In this document: one piece after another, positions 37,450-46,198 of the stretch
Numbering within the stretch: position 1 is the stretch's first letter
Layout: each line of letters begins with the position of its first letter
DNA from: Oceanobacillus indicireducens
GTDB lineage: Bacteria > Bacillota > Bacilli > Bacillales > Amphibacillaceae
Assembly: GCF_014647195.1 (NCBI RefSeq)
Contig: NZ_BMOS01000020.1
Coordinates: 1 to 64,000, forward strand
Direction: 5' to 3'
DNA length: 64,000 nucleotides
Notes under the pieces: model-generated
Database searches by the model: none
Told to the model about the DNA's origin: nothing
What the model saw: the letters and a program-made list of their open reading frames with translations, nothing else
Position numbers and translations under genes: made by a program

Positions 37450-37477
37450 AGTATAGCATGAAATCGACATATTACAA
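37450..37477 (-). promoter_or_regulatory. Probable sigmaA promoter of xpt-pbuX
   Basis: On the minus strand TTGTAA (37472-37477) and TATACT (37450-37455) are 16 bases apart and lie just upstream of the guanine aptamer. Confidence 0.6.
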
Positions 37478-37522
37478 GGATTTTTCCTTATGTAAAACCT
37501 TTCAAACAATTTAGACTTAGGT

Positions 37523-37762
37523 ATGATTAGTTTTGCTGGCATTTCTATCCAGATTACATTTGTTGACTTATTTGCCGGTAGTCAAGAAATGAGTGAGCCA
37601 CTTCATCGGTTTGATCAAGATGACTTTCACGTATGGATTACAGTCATCCAGGAAAAATGCGATTACATCGTAACTACAAATACTCGGCGTTTCCCTTCTC
37701 AAATTGGAAATATACAACGAAATCATCCGGGGGATTTTTACGACTTTTTGATTTCAGAATAA
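37523..37762 (+). pseudogene. PIN-domain fragment
   Basis: The last half of this short open frame, EKCDYIVTTNTRRFPSQIGN and QRNHPGDFYDFL, has the pattern of the C-terminal end of PIN ribonuclease domains (xADxIVTxNxxxFP then a xPxxFL strand-helix). The N-terminal catalytic acidic residues and the start of the fold are missing, and no ribosome site precedes the ATG. I read it as the tail of a lost toxin-like PIN gene. Confidence 0.45.
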
Positions 37763-37908
37763 AATCTTAAAACAAATTCCATTCAAGAACAATGATAATG
37801 ATAGAGAAGTTGCAACATGGATGGTGCTTTAGGCATTGATTTTAATATGGATTCTTGTATTTATTTTAATGATGAGCTCATTTATTAATGAATTTTAAAA
37901 TGACTTTA

Positions 37909-38222
37909 AACGGCGTCCACTTTCACTTTCCCAATCTTTTCAACATAGCTATCCCCTCTCAAGATAACTTCGTCAGCTTCATAACGCTATACTCTCTCTA
38001 CTTTGTCCGGCCCACAAACCACAATAACTTTTTCTCCTCTTGCTTTTACTAATTGGATAAATGCGGAGCCAACTCCACCTGATGCCCTTGTTATTAAAAC
38101 ACATCAGCCTTTTCGACTACAACCAGATAGATAAGACTATCAGCTGTTCCATACGAGCAAGGAAATGTTGCCAATTCTTTATCAGATAAACTTGAATGGA
38201 TTACAAAGGCTTCCCCTTTCAT
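37909..38222 (-). pseudogene. Zinc-type alcohol dehydrogenase / quinone reductase, decayed
   Basis: Two minus-strand frames rebuild the middle of a medium-chain dehydrogenase: KGEAFVIHSSLSDKELATFP, CSYGTADSLIYL, then after a frameshift VLITRASGGVGSAFIQLVKA and RGEKVIVVCGPDKVERV, an in-frame TAG, and RYEADEVILRGDSYVEKIGK. The nucleotide-binding glycine motif ASGGVGSA is intact. The N-terminal zinc domain and the C-terminus are gone. It is a clear gene ruin with at least one frameshift and one nonsense codon. Confidence 0.75.
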
Positions 38223-38357
38223 CAGCCTTTTCTGCGCATTTCTTTTCTTCTTTCAACGAATATGAGATCTTCATCATAACATCCTAGTTAGCCGCTATTA
38301 TTTATGATATACTCCTCGCTAGTTGGCTAAATAAGTATATCTGAAAGGAAGTTAAGC

Positions 38358-38993
38358 ATGAAAATTGATTCTCCTAAAATTTCTCCATCTCTATTCACAA
38401 AAAATTTTCAAGATATCTTTTACGAAGAAGACCCGATTCTAGAAATGTGTGAAATCACGGATTCTAATTTCACAAACGAGGCTGTGGATCGTTTACGGCT
38501 ATATAATGCAGTCGTAAGAAATAGCACGTTTACGAATACGGATTTTAGCAATGGCGACATAACAGATGTTCGCTTTGAAAAATGTGACTTATCCAATGTA
38601 GATTTTAGCAAATCATCGATTCACCGAGTAGAGTTTATAAACTGTAAGTTAGTTGGCTGTGAATTTCCAGAGTCATCTATCGGTAATGTAAAATTTGAAA
38701 ATTCCATATTGAACTTCGCCACCTTTGGAAATGCAAAACTTCAAAAGGTTATATTTCAAGAGTCTTCCTTACAAAATGTCGATTTTTATGAATGTAAATT
38801 TAAAAGAATTGCATTCGATGGATGTGATCTCAATGAAGCAAACTTCGAACAGACATCACTAAAAGGAATAGATATAAGTTCTTCAAAGTTTGATTCACTT
38901 ACGGTTTCACTCGAAGCTATCAAAGGTTGCAAAGTCTCCACATACCAAGCTATTCAATTGGCATCACTAATGGGCTTAGTAATAAAAGATTAG
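38358..38993 (+). CDS. Pentapeptide-repeat protein
   Basis: A 211-residue protein made largely of tandem A(D/N)LxX-like five-residue repeats from about 35 to 185, for example NSTFTNTDFSNGDITDVRF, KCDLSNVDFSKSSIHRVEF and NCKLVGCEFPESSIGNVKF. These fold into a right-handed quadrilateral beta-helix. The C-terminal helix (TYQAIQLASLMGLVIKD) may mediate dimerisation. Some relatives protect DNA gyrase by mimicking DNA, others have unknown roles; nothing here chooses between them. GAAAGGAAG precedes the ATG, and it stands alone. Confidence 0.85.
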   Translation: MKIDSPKISPSLFTKNFQDIFYEEDPILEMCEITDSNFTNEAVDRLRLYNAVVRNSTFTNTDFSNGDITDVRFEKCDLSNVDFSKSSIHRVEFINCKLVGCEFPESSIGNVKFENSILNFATFGNAKLQKVIFQESSLQNVDFYECKFKRIAFDGCDLNEANFEQTSLKGIDISSSKFDSLTVSLEAIKGCKVSTYQAIQLASLMGLVIKD

Positions 38994-39542
38994 TACTTTT
39001 ATTAAAATGGGACTTATACAACAATGAAAAAATGTAAAGGCGGGGATGTAAATACGTACGACTTCTAGTTATAGGCATCCCCGCAAGCATTTATTGATTA
39101 AGCTATAGCTTTTCGTTATAGAATTCATGGCATATCTATGTGTCCATATAACTCTTCTCGCTTTCCTCCAATACATGCACTTTAACGAAATTGTATTTTT
39201 AATTAACAGAATGAATTGAATTGCATTACCAATTGCAATGGCACCCCATGACAAATAACCTCATAAGTATACCTTCGTTTATCAAAACTAGTGACTTATT
39301 GCTTTTCCTCTATTTATGGTAAGTTTCGACTTATACTCTGAAGTCGCAATACTCTTTAGTTATTTAGAAAATTTCACTTGATTATTTTGTTTATATTAAA
39401 TACCATATATCTTAACTACAGGTGCTATCAAGTATACAGGCCAGAGGAATACCTAAGGGTATATGTATACATAAAAACACCCATTTCTTTTTAGAATATG
39501 GGTGTAAAAAACGGATGAAAATTTAGTATTGTAGTCTGGATA
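38994..39542. other. Intergenic region with a GC hairpin and a terminator
   Basis: No gene is supported. GCGGGGATG (39040-39048) pairs with CATCCCCGC (39076-39084) after the pentapeptide gene. ACACCCAT (39477-39484) pairs with ATGGGTGT (39498-39505) and on the minus strand is followed by TTTTTATG, a good intrinsic terminator for the HAAS-padR operon. The space between is AT-rich and featureless to me. Confidence 0.5.
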
Positions 39543-40439
39543 CTATTTTGTTGCTGAATTTCGTTTATGCTTTGATATCATACGGTACTCAATTAAGAGT
39601 TCTCCTACAATGGCAAATAGGAATACAGGAAGGGCGTAAAGGATATTAGTCAATATCCAGATAAGAAGAAAGACCCCTATCGCTCCAATCCATAAAGCTC
39701 CGGACAGCATTCCGCGTTTTGTCACTTCTTCTGTATCTTTATAATAGCCTGCGTAGGCTTCGTGATATCGTTCATGCTCCTGCATTAGCCATGGTTTGAA
39801 CCGTTTTTTTTCGGTAAGCATTAAGAAGGCAATAACCAGAACGCCTGGTAATACAAAAGGAACCAGCACCCCCAGGATAGCAGCGGGATCACTGTTTTCC
39901 ATAAAAAAGTGTGAACTGGAGATGGAAATTCCGAATAAAATGGCGCCGACAGCAAGGGCATAGATAAGTGCCCTTTTCCAGTCCATCGGATATTTGGCAG
40001 TTGTTTCTGTCGTTAAACCTAAGTAGGTTAACGCTGCTCCTGCAGGTACAACGAATGGCAGGAAGGAGGAAATAGCAATGAATAAATTATTTCCTGCAGA
40101 AAAATAAGTAATTAGACTCGTAATAATTCCAAACAATAAAACTCCTGCAGCAAGTGTATATCCAATGGCATATCCTGCAGAAAGCTTGGGTTTTGTATCG
40201 ACATACATTTTTCCAATAATCTCCTTCCTTTTTTCTCTGCTTAAATCATCGGCAATTGCTGTAATGTCACCTAATTCTGAGACAGCTTCTGCAAATGCCT
40301 CATCAGATGATTTTCCTGTTTTTTCTAAATCCTGCATGCGGTCCTTTAAATTTATTATGATTTCTTCTTTAAAATCCTCCAGCTCAGCTGTTGATTCATA
40401 TCCGTGAAATAAATCATCGACATATTTTTTTATCATCAT
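39543..40439 (-). CDS. HAAS-domain membrane protein
   Basis: Residues 1-75 form a HAAS-type (DUF1700-like) helical domain (KYVDDLFHGYESTAELEDFK, SSDEAFAEAVSELGDI). Six or so membrane helices follow, in two similar blocks (about 90-160 and 165-220) plus a C-terminal helical pair. HAAS proteins are typical partners of PadR regulators and are thought to sense or relay membrane stress. It begins one base after the padR stop, so the two are co-translated. Function beyond that is unknown. Confidence 0.85.
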   Translation of the reverse strand: MMIKKYVDDLFHGYESTAELEDFKEEIIINLKDRMQDLEKTGKSSDEAFAEAVSELGDITAIADDLSREKRKEIIGKMYVDTKPKLSAGYAIGYTLAAGVLLFGIITSLITYFSAGNNLFIAISSFLPFVVPAGAALTYLGLTTETTAKYPMDWKRALIYALAVGAILFGISISSSHFFMENSDPAAILGVLVPFVLPGVLVIAFLMLTEKKRFKPWLMQEHERYHEAYAGYYKDTEEVTKRGMLSGALWIGAIGVFLLIWILTNILYALPVFLFAIVGELLIEYRMISKHKRNSATK

Positions 40440-40440
40440 A

Positions 40441-40785
40441 TTAATCGTCTTCCTCCTTCAATAATTGATTCAAAATCCGCTGAGTAAATTCCCAATCGGC
40501 GATATTTTGTTTGTATTGTATGCGGCCTTTATCAGTAATACGGTAATATTTTCTCCGGCCACCCTGACTTTCATCTCCCCAATAGGCGACGATACATGCT
40601 TCTTTTTCTAATCGTTTATAGCTGGAATAAAGCGTGGCTTCCTTTAATTGATATAGTCCGTCTGTTCGATCCATGATGGATTTGTATATTTGATATCCAT
40701 AGGCATCGTTTTTTAATAGTATTCCCAACACAATCGTGTCTGTATGACCACGCAATAAATCTGCTGAAATTCTTCCTTCCAACAA
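40441..40785 (-). CDS. PadR-family transcriptional regulator
   Basis: A 114-residue winged-helix regulator with the PadR signature: LLRGHTDTIVLGILLKNDAYGYQI, then LKEATLYSSYKRLEKEACIVAYWG and GGRRKYYRITDKG. The short C-terminal helix (about 88-110) provides dimerisation. PadR proteins usually repress their own operon and respond to small molecules or envelope stress. Two inverted repeats with the core TACTATGAC lie 50-105 bases upstream. It forms an operon with the HAAS membrane protein that follows directly. Confidence 0.9.
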   Translation of the reverse strand: MLEGRISADLLRGHTDTIVLGILLKNDAYGYQIYKSIMDRTDGLYQLKEATLYSSYKRLEKEACIVAYWGDESQGGRRKYYRITDKGRIQYKQNIADWEFTQRILNQLLKEEDD

Positions 40786-40833
40786 AACCCCTCCTTGCCT
40801 TGCAATGACTCTTCTTATCTATAACAAATAAAA

Positions 40834-40852
40834 TACTATGACAGACAAAGTA
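40834..40852. promoter_or_regulatory. Candidate PadR operator 1 (imperfect)
   Basis: TACTATGAC-A-GACAAAGTA has one exact half and one half with two mismatches relative to the perfect copy 38 bases away. Confidence 0.55.
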
Positions 40853-40871
40853 ATTGTTTGTATAAGTATAT

Positions 40872-40890
40872 TACTATGACTGTCATAGTA
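40872..40890. promoter_or_regulatory. Candidate PadR operator 2 (perfect)
   Basis: TACTATGAC-T-GTCATAGTA is a perfect 9+1+9 inverted repeat. The ATGAC/GTCAT core fits known PadR-type operators (ATGT/ACAT-like inverted repeats). It lies in the promoter region of the padR-HAAS operon. Confidence 0.65.
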
Positions 40891-40987
40891 TGTCAATGGA
40901 AAAGTAGTTGTTTAATATTTTTATGTTGGAAACAAGTCCAATTGACCGTAATCATTCGGTTTCTTCGTTATTTTAACCATAGAAAAA

Positions 40988-41024
40988 AGCTTGCAGAGAA
41001 AATACCCTACTATCTCTGCAAGCT
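40988..41024 (-). terminator. Intrinsic terminator of a decayed minus-strand gene
   Basis: AGCTTGCAGAGA (40988-40999) pairs with TCTCTGCAAGCT (41013-41024), and on the minus strand TTTTTCT follows. It lies 75 bases beyond the stop of the coding remnant at 41098. Confidence 0.7.
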
Positions 41025-41097
41025 GAAGACTAAAGTTGCTCCAGTCTTGGTTTCCATTCATAATTGAATCAGCAAATATTTTTTATAGAGGATTCTT

Positions 41098-41367
41098 TTA
41101 TAGAAAGTGAGAAGGATAGTTTTTAATCAAGAATTCTTTCATTTCCTCAGCTGATTTCTTTTGCAAGACAGTCACAATATCATCAGCTAGTAATTTTCTG
41201 TGAGAGCTGCTGGAAAAGCCGATTTGCAACAGTTTATTGATATCATCATCATGCATATAAAATTTCACTTTTAGGGATGTATAGCCTTGTTCTTCAATAA
41301 GTGTAGCAATACATCTTGCTGTATGAAGTGATGTAGATTTGGGAATTTCTCTGCATTTTGATCCAGC
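41098..41367 (-). pseudogene. Truncated coding remnant of unknown family
   Basis: About 90 codons are open on the minus strand between a double stop at 41368-41373 and the stop at 41098-41100, with protein-like content: TSLHTARCIATLIEEQGY, KVKFYMHDDDINKLLQIGF, SSSSHRKLLADDIVTVLQ and AEEMKEFLIKNYPSHFL. There is no good start codon or ribosome site at its beginning, although a proper terminator follows. It is probably the 3' end of a gene whose 5' part was lost. I do not recognise the family. Confidence 0.4.
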
Positions 41368-41504
41368 TTATTACCATAAAATCAAAGTGATAATCCGAAC
41401 GCAGAATACACTTGAAAATGAACTGGTATATTTTCCCAAGTTTTCACTTTCTAAAGTGATTTTTATAAACATGTATGTAATAAATTAAATGGAGGGATAG
41501 CGCT

Positions 41505-41993
41505 ATGCTTGGGAAGCTTTTTAAAAAGAAAGAGAATCAGGAAATTGAATTATTTGCTCCGGTTGACGGTGAAGTAATACCTTTGGAAGAAGTACCTGAG
41601 CCGGTATTTGCTGAAAAAATGATGGGTGATGGAGTTGCTATTAAACCGTCTAATGGTAAAGTGGTATCACCAGTTGATGGAGACATTATACAAGCGTTCC
41701 CGACAAAACATGCGGTAGGGATTAAAGCATGCAATGGAACAGAAATTTTAATTCATATTGGTTTAGAAACAGTTGCATTGGATGGAGATGGGTTTACCAT
41801 CCATGTTAAAGAAGGAGACAAAGTAAAAAAAGGAGATGCACTTGTTGACGTAGACTTGGCAGTGGTAGGTGAAAAAGCAGCAAGTACTGTCACACCCATG
41901 CTTATTACAAATATGAATGATATTGAAGATTTAAATAAACAGAAGTTGAAGCAGGTAAAGGCAAGTGAAGATGTTGTTATTACGGTGAAATAA
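41505..41993 (+). CDS. crr: PTS glucose-type IIA domain protein
   Basis: Phosphocarrier of the phosphotransferase system, 162 residues, cytoplasmic. It accepts phosphate from HPr and passes it to a IIB domain. The fold motifs are FAPVDGEVIPLEEV, MMGDGVAIKPSNG, the first active-site His69 in FPTKHAVGI and the phosphorylated His84 in ILIHIGLETVALDG. It is a stand-alone IIA; the IIBC partner is elsewhere. GGAGGGATAG precedes the ATG. It has no close co-directional neighbour. Confidence 0.93.
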   Translation: MLGKLFKKKENQEIELFAPVDGEVIPLEEVPEPVFAEKMMGDGVAIKPSNGKVVSPVDGDIIQAFPTKHAVGIKACNGTEILIHIGLETVALDGDGFTIHVKEGDKVKKGDALVDVDLAVVGEKAASTVTPMLITNMNDIEDLNKQKLKQVKASEDVVITVK

Positions 41994-42110
41994 AGGGAGC
42001 TGACAATGAACTGATTTTGTTGGGACTCAAAAACAAAACTATACAGTTAGAAAAACCAGCAGCTTTTCAATTTGAAATGGAAAGCTGCTGACTGCGCTTC
42101 TTGGATTCAC

Positions 42111-43955
42111 CTATAGTGGCACAATTAACGGAATGACAATCATCATAATTAGAAATAAAATCAACTGTAATGGAACGCCAATTTTGATAAAGTCAAAGAA
42201 CTTATAGCCTCCTGCCGTCATCACCATGGCATTTGTCGGTGAGGAAACCGGTGTTGAAAATGCCATATTGGCTGCAACTGCAATCGCAACCATGAATGTA
42301 TATGGATTTGCATCAATTGCTAACGCTGCGTTCATGGCAATTGGTGCAAATAGCACGGCTGTAGCTGTATTACTGATGAACAAACCAAAGGTCATTGTTA
42401 AAAAATATAGTCCGGCAAGTATTCCGAGCGCACCAAATCTACCAAGCGAATCAATAATTGCTTCCGATAGGAGAACCATGCCGCCTGTCTTCTCTAAGGC
42501 AGTAGCCATTGGAATCATTGCTGCAATCAAAATGATACTCTCCCAATTCATTTCACTATAAGCATCATCCATATTCCGCAGGCACCCTGTAAGCACCATA
42601 AGCACGGCACCGATTAACACGGAAATGACAGGTGCAAAGACTTCAAATACCATTAACAGAACCATGAACAGCATAATCAAACCGGCAATTGGAGCTTTGC
42701 CAGTAGCCGATGCTTTTCCTGCATACTCCCTCGGCTGACCGATAACAACGACATCTTTTGTTTCCTTTGCTAAGAGTTCAATATCATCCCATGCCCCTTG
42801 AACGAGCAAAGCATCTCCAAATTTCAAGCGCTGGGAAGACATCTTCTGCAGAACATAATCCCCTTTTCGATTAATGCCTACTACATTTAGATTGTACTTT
42901 TCTCTAAAGTCGATTTTTTTAATCGTTTTATTAATAAACGAGGAATGCGGTGTCAATAGTACCTCAACTAAGCCAAGCTCCTTAGAAAGCAAATCAACTG
43001 TCTCATTCCCGTTTTTCTGAAGCTCCAATGAATAATCTTCACATAGCTTTTCGACCATCTTGCTTGAACCTTTCAGTAAAAGCGTATCATTTTCCATGAT
43101 CGTAACAGTTGGACCCGCCATCTGCTGGTAGGAACTCGGGAAAATCCGATAATCTTCATTCGATCTTCTGGCAATTTTAAGAATAAAAATTTGATAAACT
43201 GCAGGCAGTTTCAATTGTGACAAGGCTTTCCCGATCATGTTGGACCCAGCAGATACCTTTACACTGTACAGACTCTCTTCTAAATTATAATCATCCGTCA
43301 ATTGGCTAGGAGAAAGCTGGTGTGCTTTATCACTCGTTCCTTTACTTTTTATATCTGGCAGAAGGCGATTTCTTGTAAAATATAAATAGAGAATACCGAC
43401 AATGAGAGCCGTGATGCCAATCGGTGTAATTTGGAAAAAGCTTAAGGCCTGGTAGCCTGCCTCGCTTAAAGTCTCGCTTGCAATGATATTCGCTGGGGAA
43501 GCGATCAACGTCAGAAGTCCAGTTAGACTCCCGACATAAGATAAAGGAATCAAATACTTTGATGGACTGCTTTTTATACTAATAGCAATACTAATCACAA
43601 CCGGCAGCATAAGCGCAACAGTTCCAGTATTACTCATAAAGGCCCCGACAAAACTGACAATAATCATCAACAGAAAAAAGAGCTTCGTTTCACTGTCTCC
43701 CGCAAAACGGAGCAATAGATTACCAGCTTGCTGGGCAAGACCCGTCCGTAATAATCCTGCACCAACTACAAATAAACCAGCAATCATAATGACTACCGTA
43801 TTTGCAAAGCCTGCTAAAGCTTCCGCAGGTTCGAGAATTCCCGTAATGACTAATGCCATTAGAGCTAATATCGCAACAAGGTCTGCCCGTAAGCGGCTCC
43901 CCATAAAAAGTATTATAGTCACAAACAAAATGATAAAGGTAAGCATCATTTCCAT
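42111..43955 (-). CDS. SLC13-family permease with two TrkA-C (RCK_C) domains
   Basis: Anion permease of the DASS/SLC13-like group with a cytosolic insert. Helices 1-6 (about 3-185) include GFANTVVIMIAGLFVVGAGLL and the NTGTVALMLPVVI motif. Two TrkA-C domains follow (about 210-400, LYSVKVSAGSNMIGKALSQL; VEVLLTPHSSFINKTIKKI). The second helical half has SNTATAVLFAPIAMNAAL and TPVSSPTNAMVMTAGGY. Substrates in the family include sulfate, dicarboxylates and citrate. ATG at 43955 is chosen because AAAGGGGATT lies before it; a longer frame would run into the tandem repeats upstream. Confidence 0.87.
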   Translation of the reverse strand: MEMMLTFIILFVTIILFMGSRLRADLVAILALMALVITGILEPAEALAGFANTVVIMIAGLFVVGAGLLRTGLAQQAGNLLLRFAGDSETKLFFLLMIIVSFVGAFMSNTGTVALMLPVVISIAISIKSSPSKYLIPLSYVGSLTGLLTLIASPANIIASETLSEAGYQALSFFQITPIGITALIVGILYLYFTRNRLLPDIKSKGTSDKAHQLSPSQLTDDYNLEESLYSVKVSAGSNMIGKALSQLKLPAVYQIFILKIARRSNEDYRIFPSSYQQMAGPTVTIMENDTLLLKGSSKMVEKLCEDYSLELQKNGNETVDLLSKELGLVEVLLTPHSSFINKTIKKIDFREKYNLNVVGINRKGDYVLQKMSSQRLKFGDALLVQGAWDDIELLAKETKDVVVIGQPREYAGKASATGKAPIAGLIMLFMVLLMVFEVFAPVISVLIGAVLMVLTGCLRNMDDAYSEMNWESIILIAAMIPMATALEKTGGMVLLSEAIIDSLGRFGALGILAGLYFLTMTFGLFISNTATAVLFAPIAMNAALAIDANPYTFMVAIAVAANMAFSTPVSSPTNAMVMTAGGYKFFDFIKIGVPLQLILFLIMMIVIPLIVPL

Positions 43956-44016
43956 TGGCTTAATCCCCTTTTCGAACATTTCCACTGTATCTTCTATTTT
44001 GGCTGATTTGTGAAAA

Positions 44017-44328
44017 GAAAACAACTGGGGGTTATTCTCCCTTTAGCATGTTCATCTTACTTTAATGGGAAAACAACCGGGGCTTATTCTCCCATCAGCA
44101 TATTCAGCTTACTTTAATGGGAAAACAACTGGGGGTTATTCTCCCATCAGCATGTTCTTCTTACCTTAATGGGAAAACAACCGGGGTTTATTTTCCCTTC
44201 AGCATGTACTTCTTACTTTAACGGGAAAACAACCGGGGTTTATTCCTCCATCAGCATATTCATCTTACTTTAACGAGAAAACAACTGAGGGTTATTTTCC
44301 CTTAAAGGCTAGGAGCACTTAATTGGGA
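44017..44328. repeat. Six-copy 52-bp tandem repeat
   Basis: The landmark GAAAACAAC recurs at 44017, 44069, 44121, 44173, 44225 and 44277, an exact 52-base period. Units diverge by a few bases. Each unit carries a potential hairpin, TGGGA..(GGGGTTATTC)TCCCA, with TTAATGGGAAAAC and TTATTCTCCC arms. The array lies upstream of the SLC13 permease gene, in the space where its promoter and leader should be. Confidence 0.9.
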
Positions 44329-44573
44329 TGATTTGCTTAAATATTTTCAGGGTGCGAAAGTTGAGTTAATAAGGAGTACCCGGAAATGGGTGCTTCGATA
44401 ACTTGAAAAAGCAATCATTTCCGGGCATGAAGGTATATTACGAGTTGCTTTGCAGAACAAAGGCGTAGCGCGGACGTGGCTAGCCCTCGACGCTTAAGTT
44501 ATCACAGCATTTTTATTTCATAGTTTCTTATATGAGATACAAAACGTGAGAACCATACTTAACCAAGCATTAC
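44329..44573. other. Intergenic region with long hairpin and dispersed repeat
   Basis: CCCGGAAATG (44379-44388) pairs with CATTTCCGGG (44416-44425), and the stem continues inward as GGTGCTT/AAGCAAT with one mismatch. It could end the dmkB transcript but lacks a T run. The bases at about 44460-44535 resemble those at about 37165-37235 (shared GCGGACGT, CTCG, TTTATTT and ATAGT blocks). No gene is supported. Confidence 0.5.
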
Positions 44574-45554
44574 TTACATACTTCGCACAAGCAAAGTCGC
44601 CATCACTTCTTGGATAATCGACTTATATTCACCATCAGGAAGCTTTTTTAACTGTTTAATTGCTTTATCTGTATATTTTTCAGCGAGTTGCTCTGCTTTT
44701 TCCAAGCCGTGATAGTGATCAACTAAGTTCATTACTTCTTCGAGATCATGATCAGTCATGGCCTCTCCTTTTGCTAGAAGGTCATGAAATACGGAAGGCT
44801 TATTCTGAAGAACATAAATGAGTGGTAAATTATATATGCCTTGGCGAATGTCTGACATTACTGGTTTACCGAGTGCTGAAAAATCAGACCGATAATCAAG
44901 AATATCGTCCTTAATTTGAAATGCCATACCAATATTATGGCCTATATTCCTGGAAATCATGGTCACTCTGCGCGAAGACTGACTCAATACCGCTCCTGAG
45001 TAGAAACTGATTGCAAATAGTTGAGCTGTTTTCCCAGCAATTCTAGTTAAATAGTCTTTAATTGATACGTTAAATTGATAACGGGAATTTAATTGTTCGA
45101 GCTCTCCACTTAGAATTTTTTCCATTCCACGAGCATTGAATTCTAGATCGGAAAGGGATGTTGCATGATTTGCTAAAATTGTAAAACAAACACTGAACAA
45201 ATAATCACCAGCATAGATGGCAATTTTATTTCCTTCATCGGCATGTATAGTCCGAACACCTCGACGATGACTGGCTTCATCAATGACATCATCATGAATA
45301 AGTGTTGCAAGATGCAAACATTCGATTGCTGCTGAAACTGCGATGGCATCCTCTTTTTTATAGGTTGGGCCAATATTCGAGCATAATAATGTAAAGGCGG
45401 GACGGAGCAACTTTCCGCCTGAATAAACCATTTCTTTGATTCTCTCTTCTACAGCCTTATTACGAACATGAATCCGTGAATCTATTAAAGAAAGCACATC
45501 GGCTAAATCTTGTTTCAACTCTGGATAACTATCCCACATCGCATGTACTTTCAT
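44574..45554 (-). CDS. dmkB: Heptaprenyl-type polyprenyl diphosphate synthase
   Basis: Trans-prenyl diphosphate synthase, 326 residues, making the isoprenoid tail precursor. The first aspartate-rich motif is HDDVIDEA (about 86), the second QIKDDILDYRSD (about 218), and the N-terminal GGKLLRPAF contacts the substrate. AGGAGGT precedes the ATG. Its place beside eetB, eetA and ndh2 matches dmkB (lmo2641) of the Listeria extracellular electron transfer locus. There it supplies the tail for a dedicated demethylmenaquinone. A general menaquinone role cannot be excluded by sequence alone. Confidence 0.9.
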   Translation of the reverse strand: MKVHAMWDSYPELKQDLADVLSLIDSRIHVRNKAVEERIKEMVYSGGKLLRPAFTLLCSNIGPTYKKEDAIAVSAAIECLHLATLIHDDVIDEASHRRGVRTIHADEGNKIAIYAGDYLFSVCFTILANHATSLSDLEFNARGMEKILSGELEQLNSRYQFNVSIKDYLTRIAGKTAQLFAISFYSGAVLSQSSRRVTMISRNIGHNIGMAFQIKDDILDYRSDFSALGKPVMSDIRQGIYNLPLIYVLQNKPSVFHDLLAKGEAMTDHDLEEVMNLVDHYHGLEKAEQLAEKYTDKAIKQLKKLPDGEYKSIIQEVMATLLVRSM

Positions 45555-45557
45555 TAT

Positions 45558-46166
45558 TTATACCTCCTCTTGACTCTGATAGAGAATAGATGATTGCTGT
45601 AAAACTTCATCCTTTATTGTTTTTTCTTTTTTCGTCGTCTCCATTTTTTGCAAATACATATAATAATCAAGCTTTTCTACGTGCTGTAATAAATAATTTG
45701 CGATGATTCCGATTGCGATTCCCGCTAAAATTCCAATGAAAGACAACACTGGTAAATATAGCAATACCGTCCATGTTTGGGCGATGAAACTTGCTACAAC
45801 CAATTGGCCGACGTTATGTAAAATTGCTCCCGCTGCACTCACACCGATTAAGCTAACACGGCTCGGTCCGAGTTTTTTCACAAGCCACATCCCGATAAAG
45901 CTGATTATGGCTCCAGCTGAGCTATACATAAACGTAGAAATGGTGCCACCAAGTAAAGCTGTTAATACAACACGGATACCGACTACTTTTGCAGCATCTT
46001 TTACAGGAAGGGTATAAAGCGCCATAATTGTAATAATATTGGCAAGTCCGAGTTTTGCCCCTGGTGCAAAAGCAAAAGGAAAAGGGATTGCTCGCTCCAC
46101 AATTCCGATAATGACGGCTTGTGCAGCTAATAATGAAATATAGACGAGACGCTCGTTTCGTGTCAT
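45558..46166 (-). CDS. eetB: EetB-like membrane protein (Gx transporter / HepS-type)
   Basis: Six-helix membrane protein of the family annotated as Gx transporter or heptaprenyl diphosphate synthase component I, which resembles ECF substrate-binding subunits. Key stretches are IPFPFAFAPGAKLGLANIITI, GTISTFMYSSAGAIISF and GAILHNVGQLVVASFI. ATG at 46166 follows AAAGGGGGAAA and is preferred over an upstream GTG overlapping eetA. In Listeria the equivalent gene lies between eetA and dmkB in the electron transfer locus and is needed for its function, by an unclear mechanism. Confidence 0.85.
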   Translation of the reverse strand: MTRNERLVYISLLAAQAVIIGIVERAIPFPFAFAPGAKLGLANIITIMALYTLPVKDAAKVVGIRVVLTALLGGTISTFMYSSAGAIISFIGMWLVKKLGPSRVSLIGVSAAGAILHNVGQLVVASFIAQTWTVLLYLPVLSFIGILAGIAIGIIANYLLQHVEKLDYYMYLQKMETTKKEKTIKDEVLQQSSILYQSQEEV

Positions 46167-46198
46167 TCCCTTTCCCCCTTTACTTTTAAAATATTTCC

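Noticed and set aside
39069-39254. 61-codon minus-strand frame
   Set aside because: No ribosome site, mixed composition, and its 3' end is embedded in the arm of a strong hairpin.
40858-41067. 69-codon plus-strand frame
   Set aside because: It starts inside the PadR operator region and runs through a terminator hairpin.
43956-44024. N-terminal extension of the SLC13 permease to a TTG at 44024
   Set aside because: The extension runs into the first tandem repeat and lacks a ribosome site, whereas ATG 43955 has AAAGGGGA upstream.
44017-44328. Possible CRISPR array
   Set aside because: The whole 52-base unit is repeated without distinct unique spacers, and no cas genes are present.
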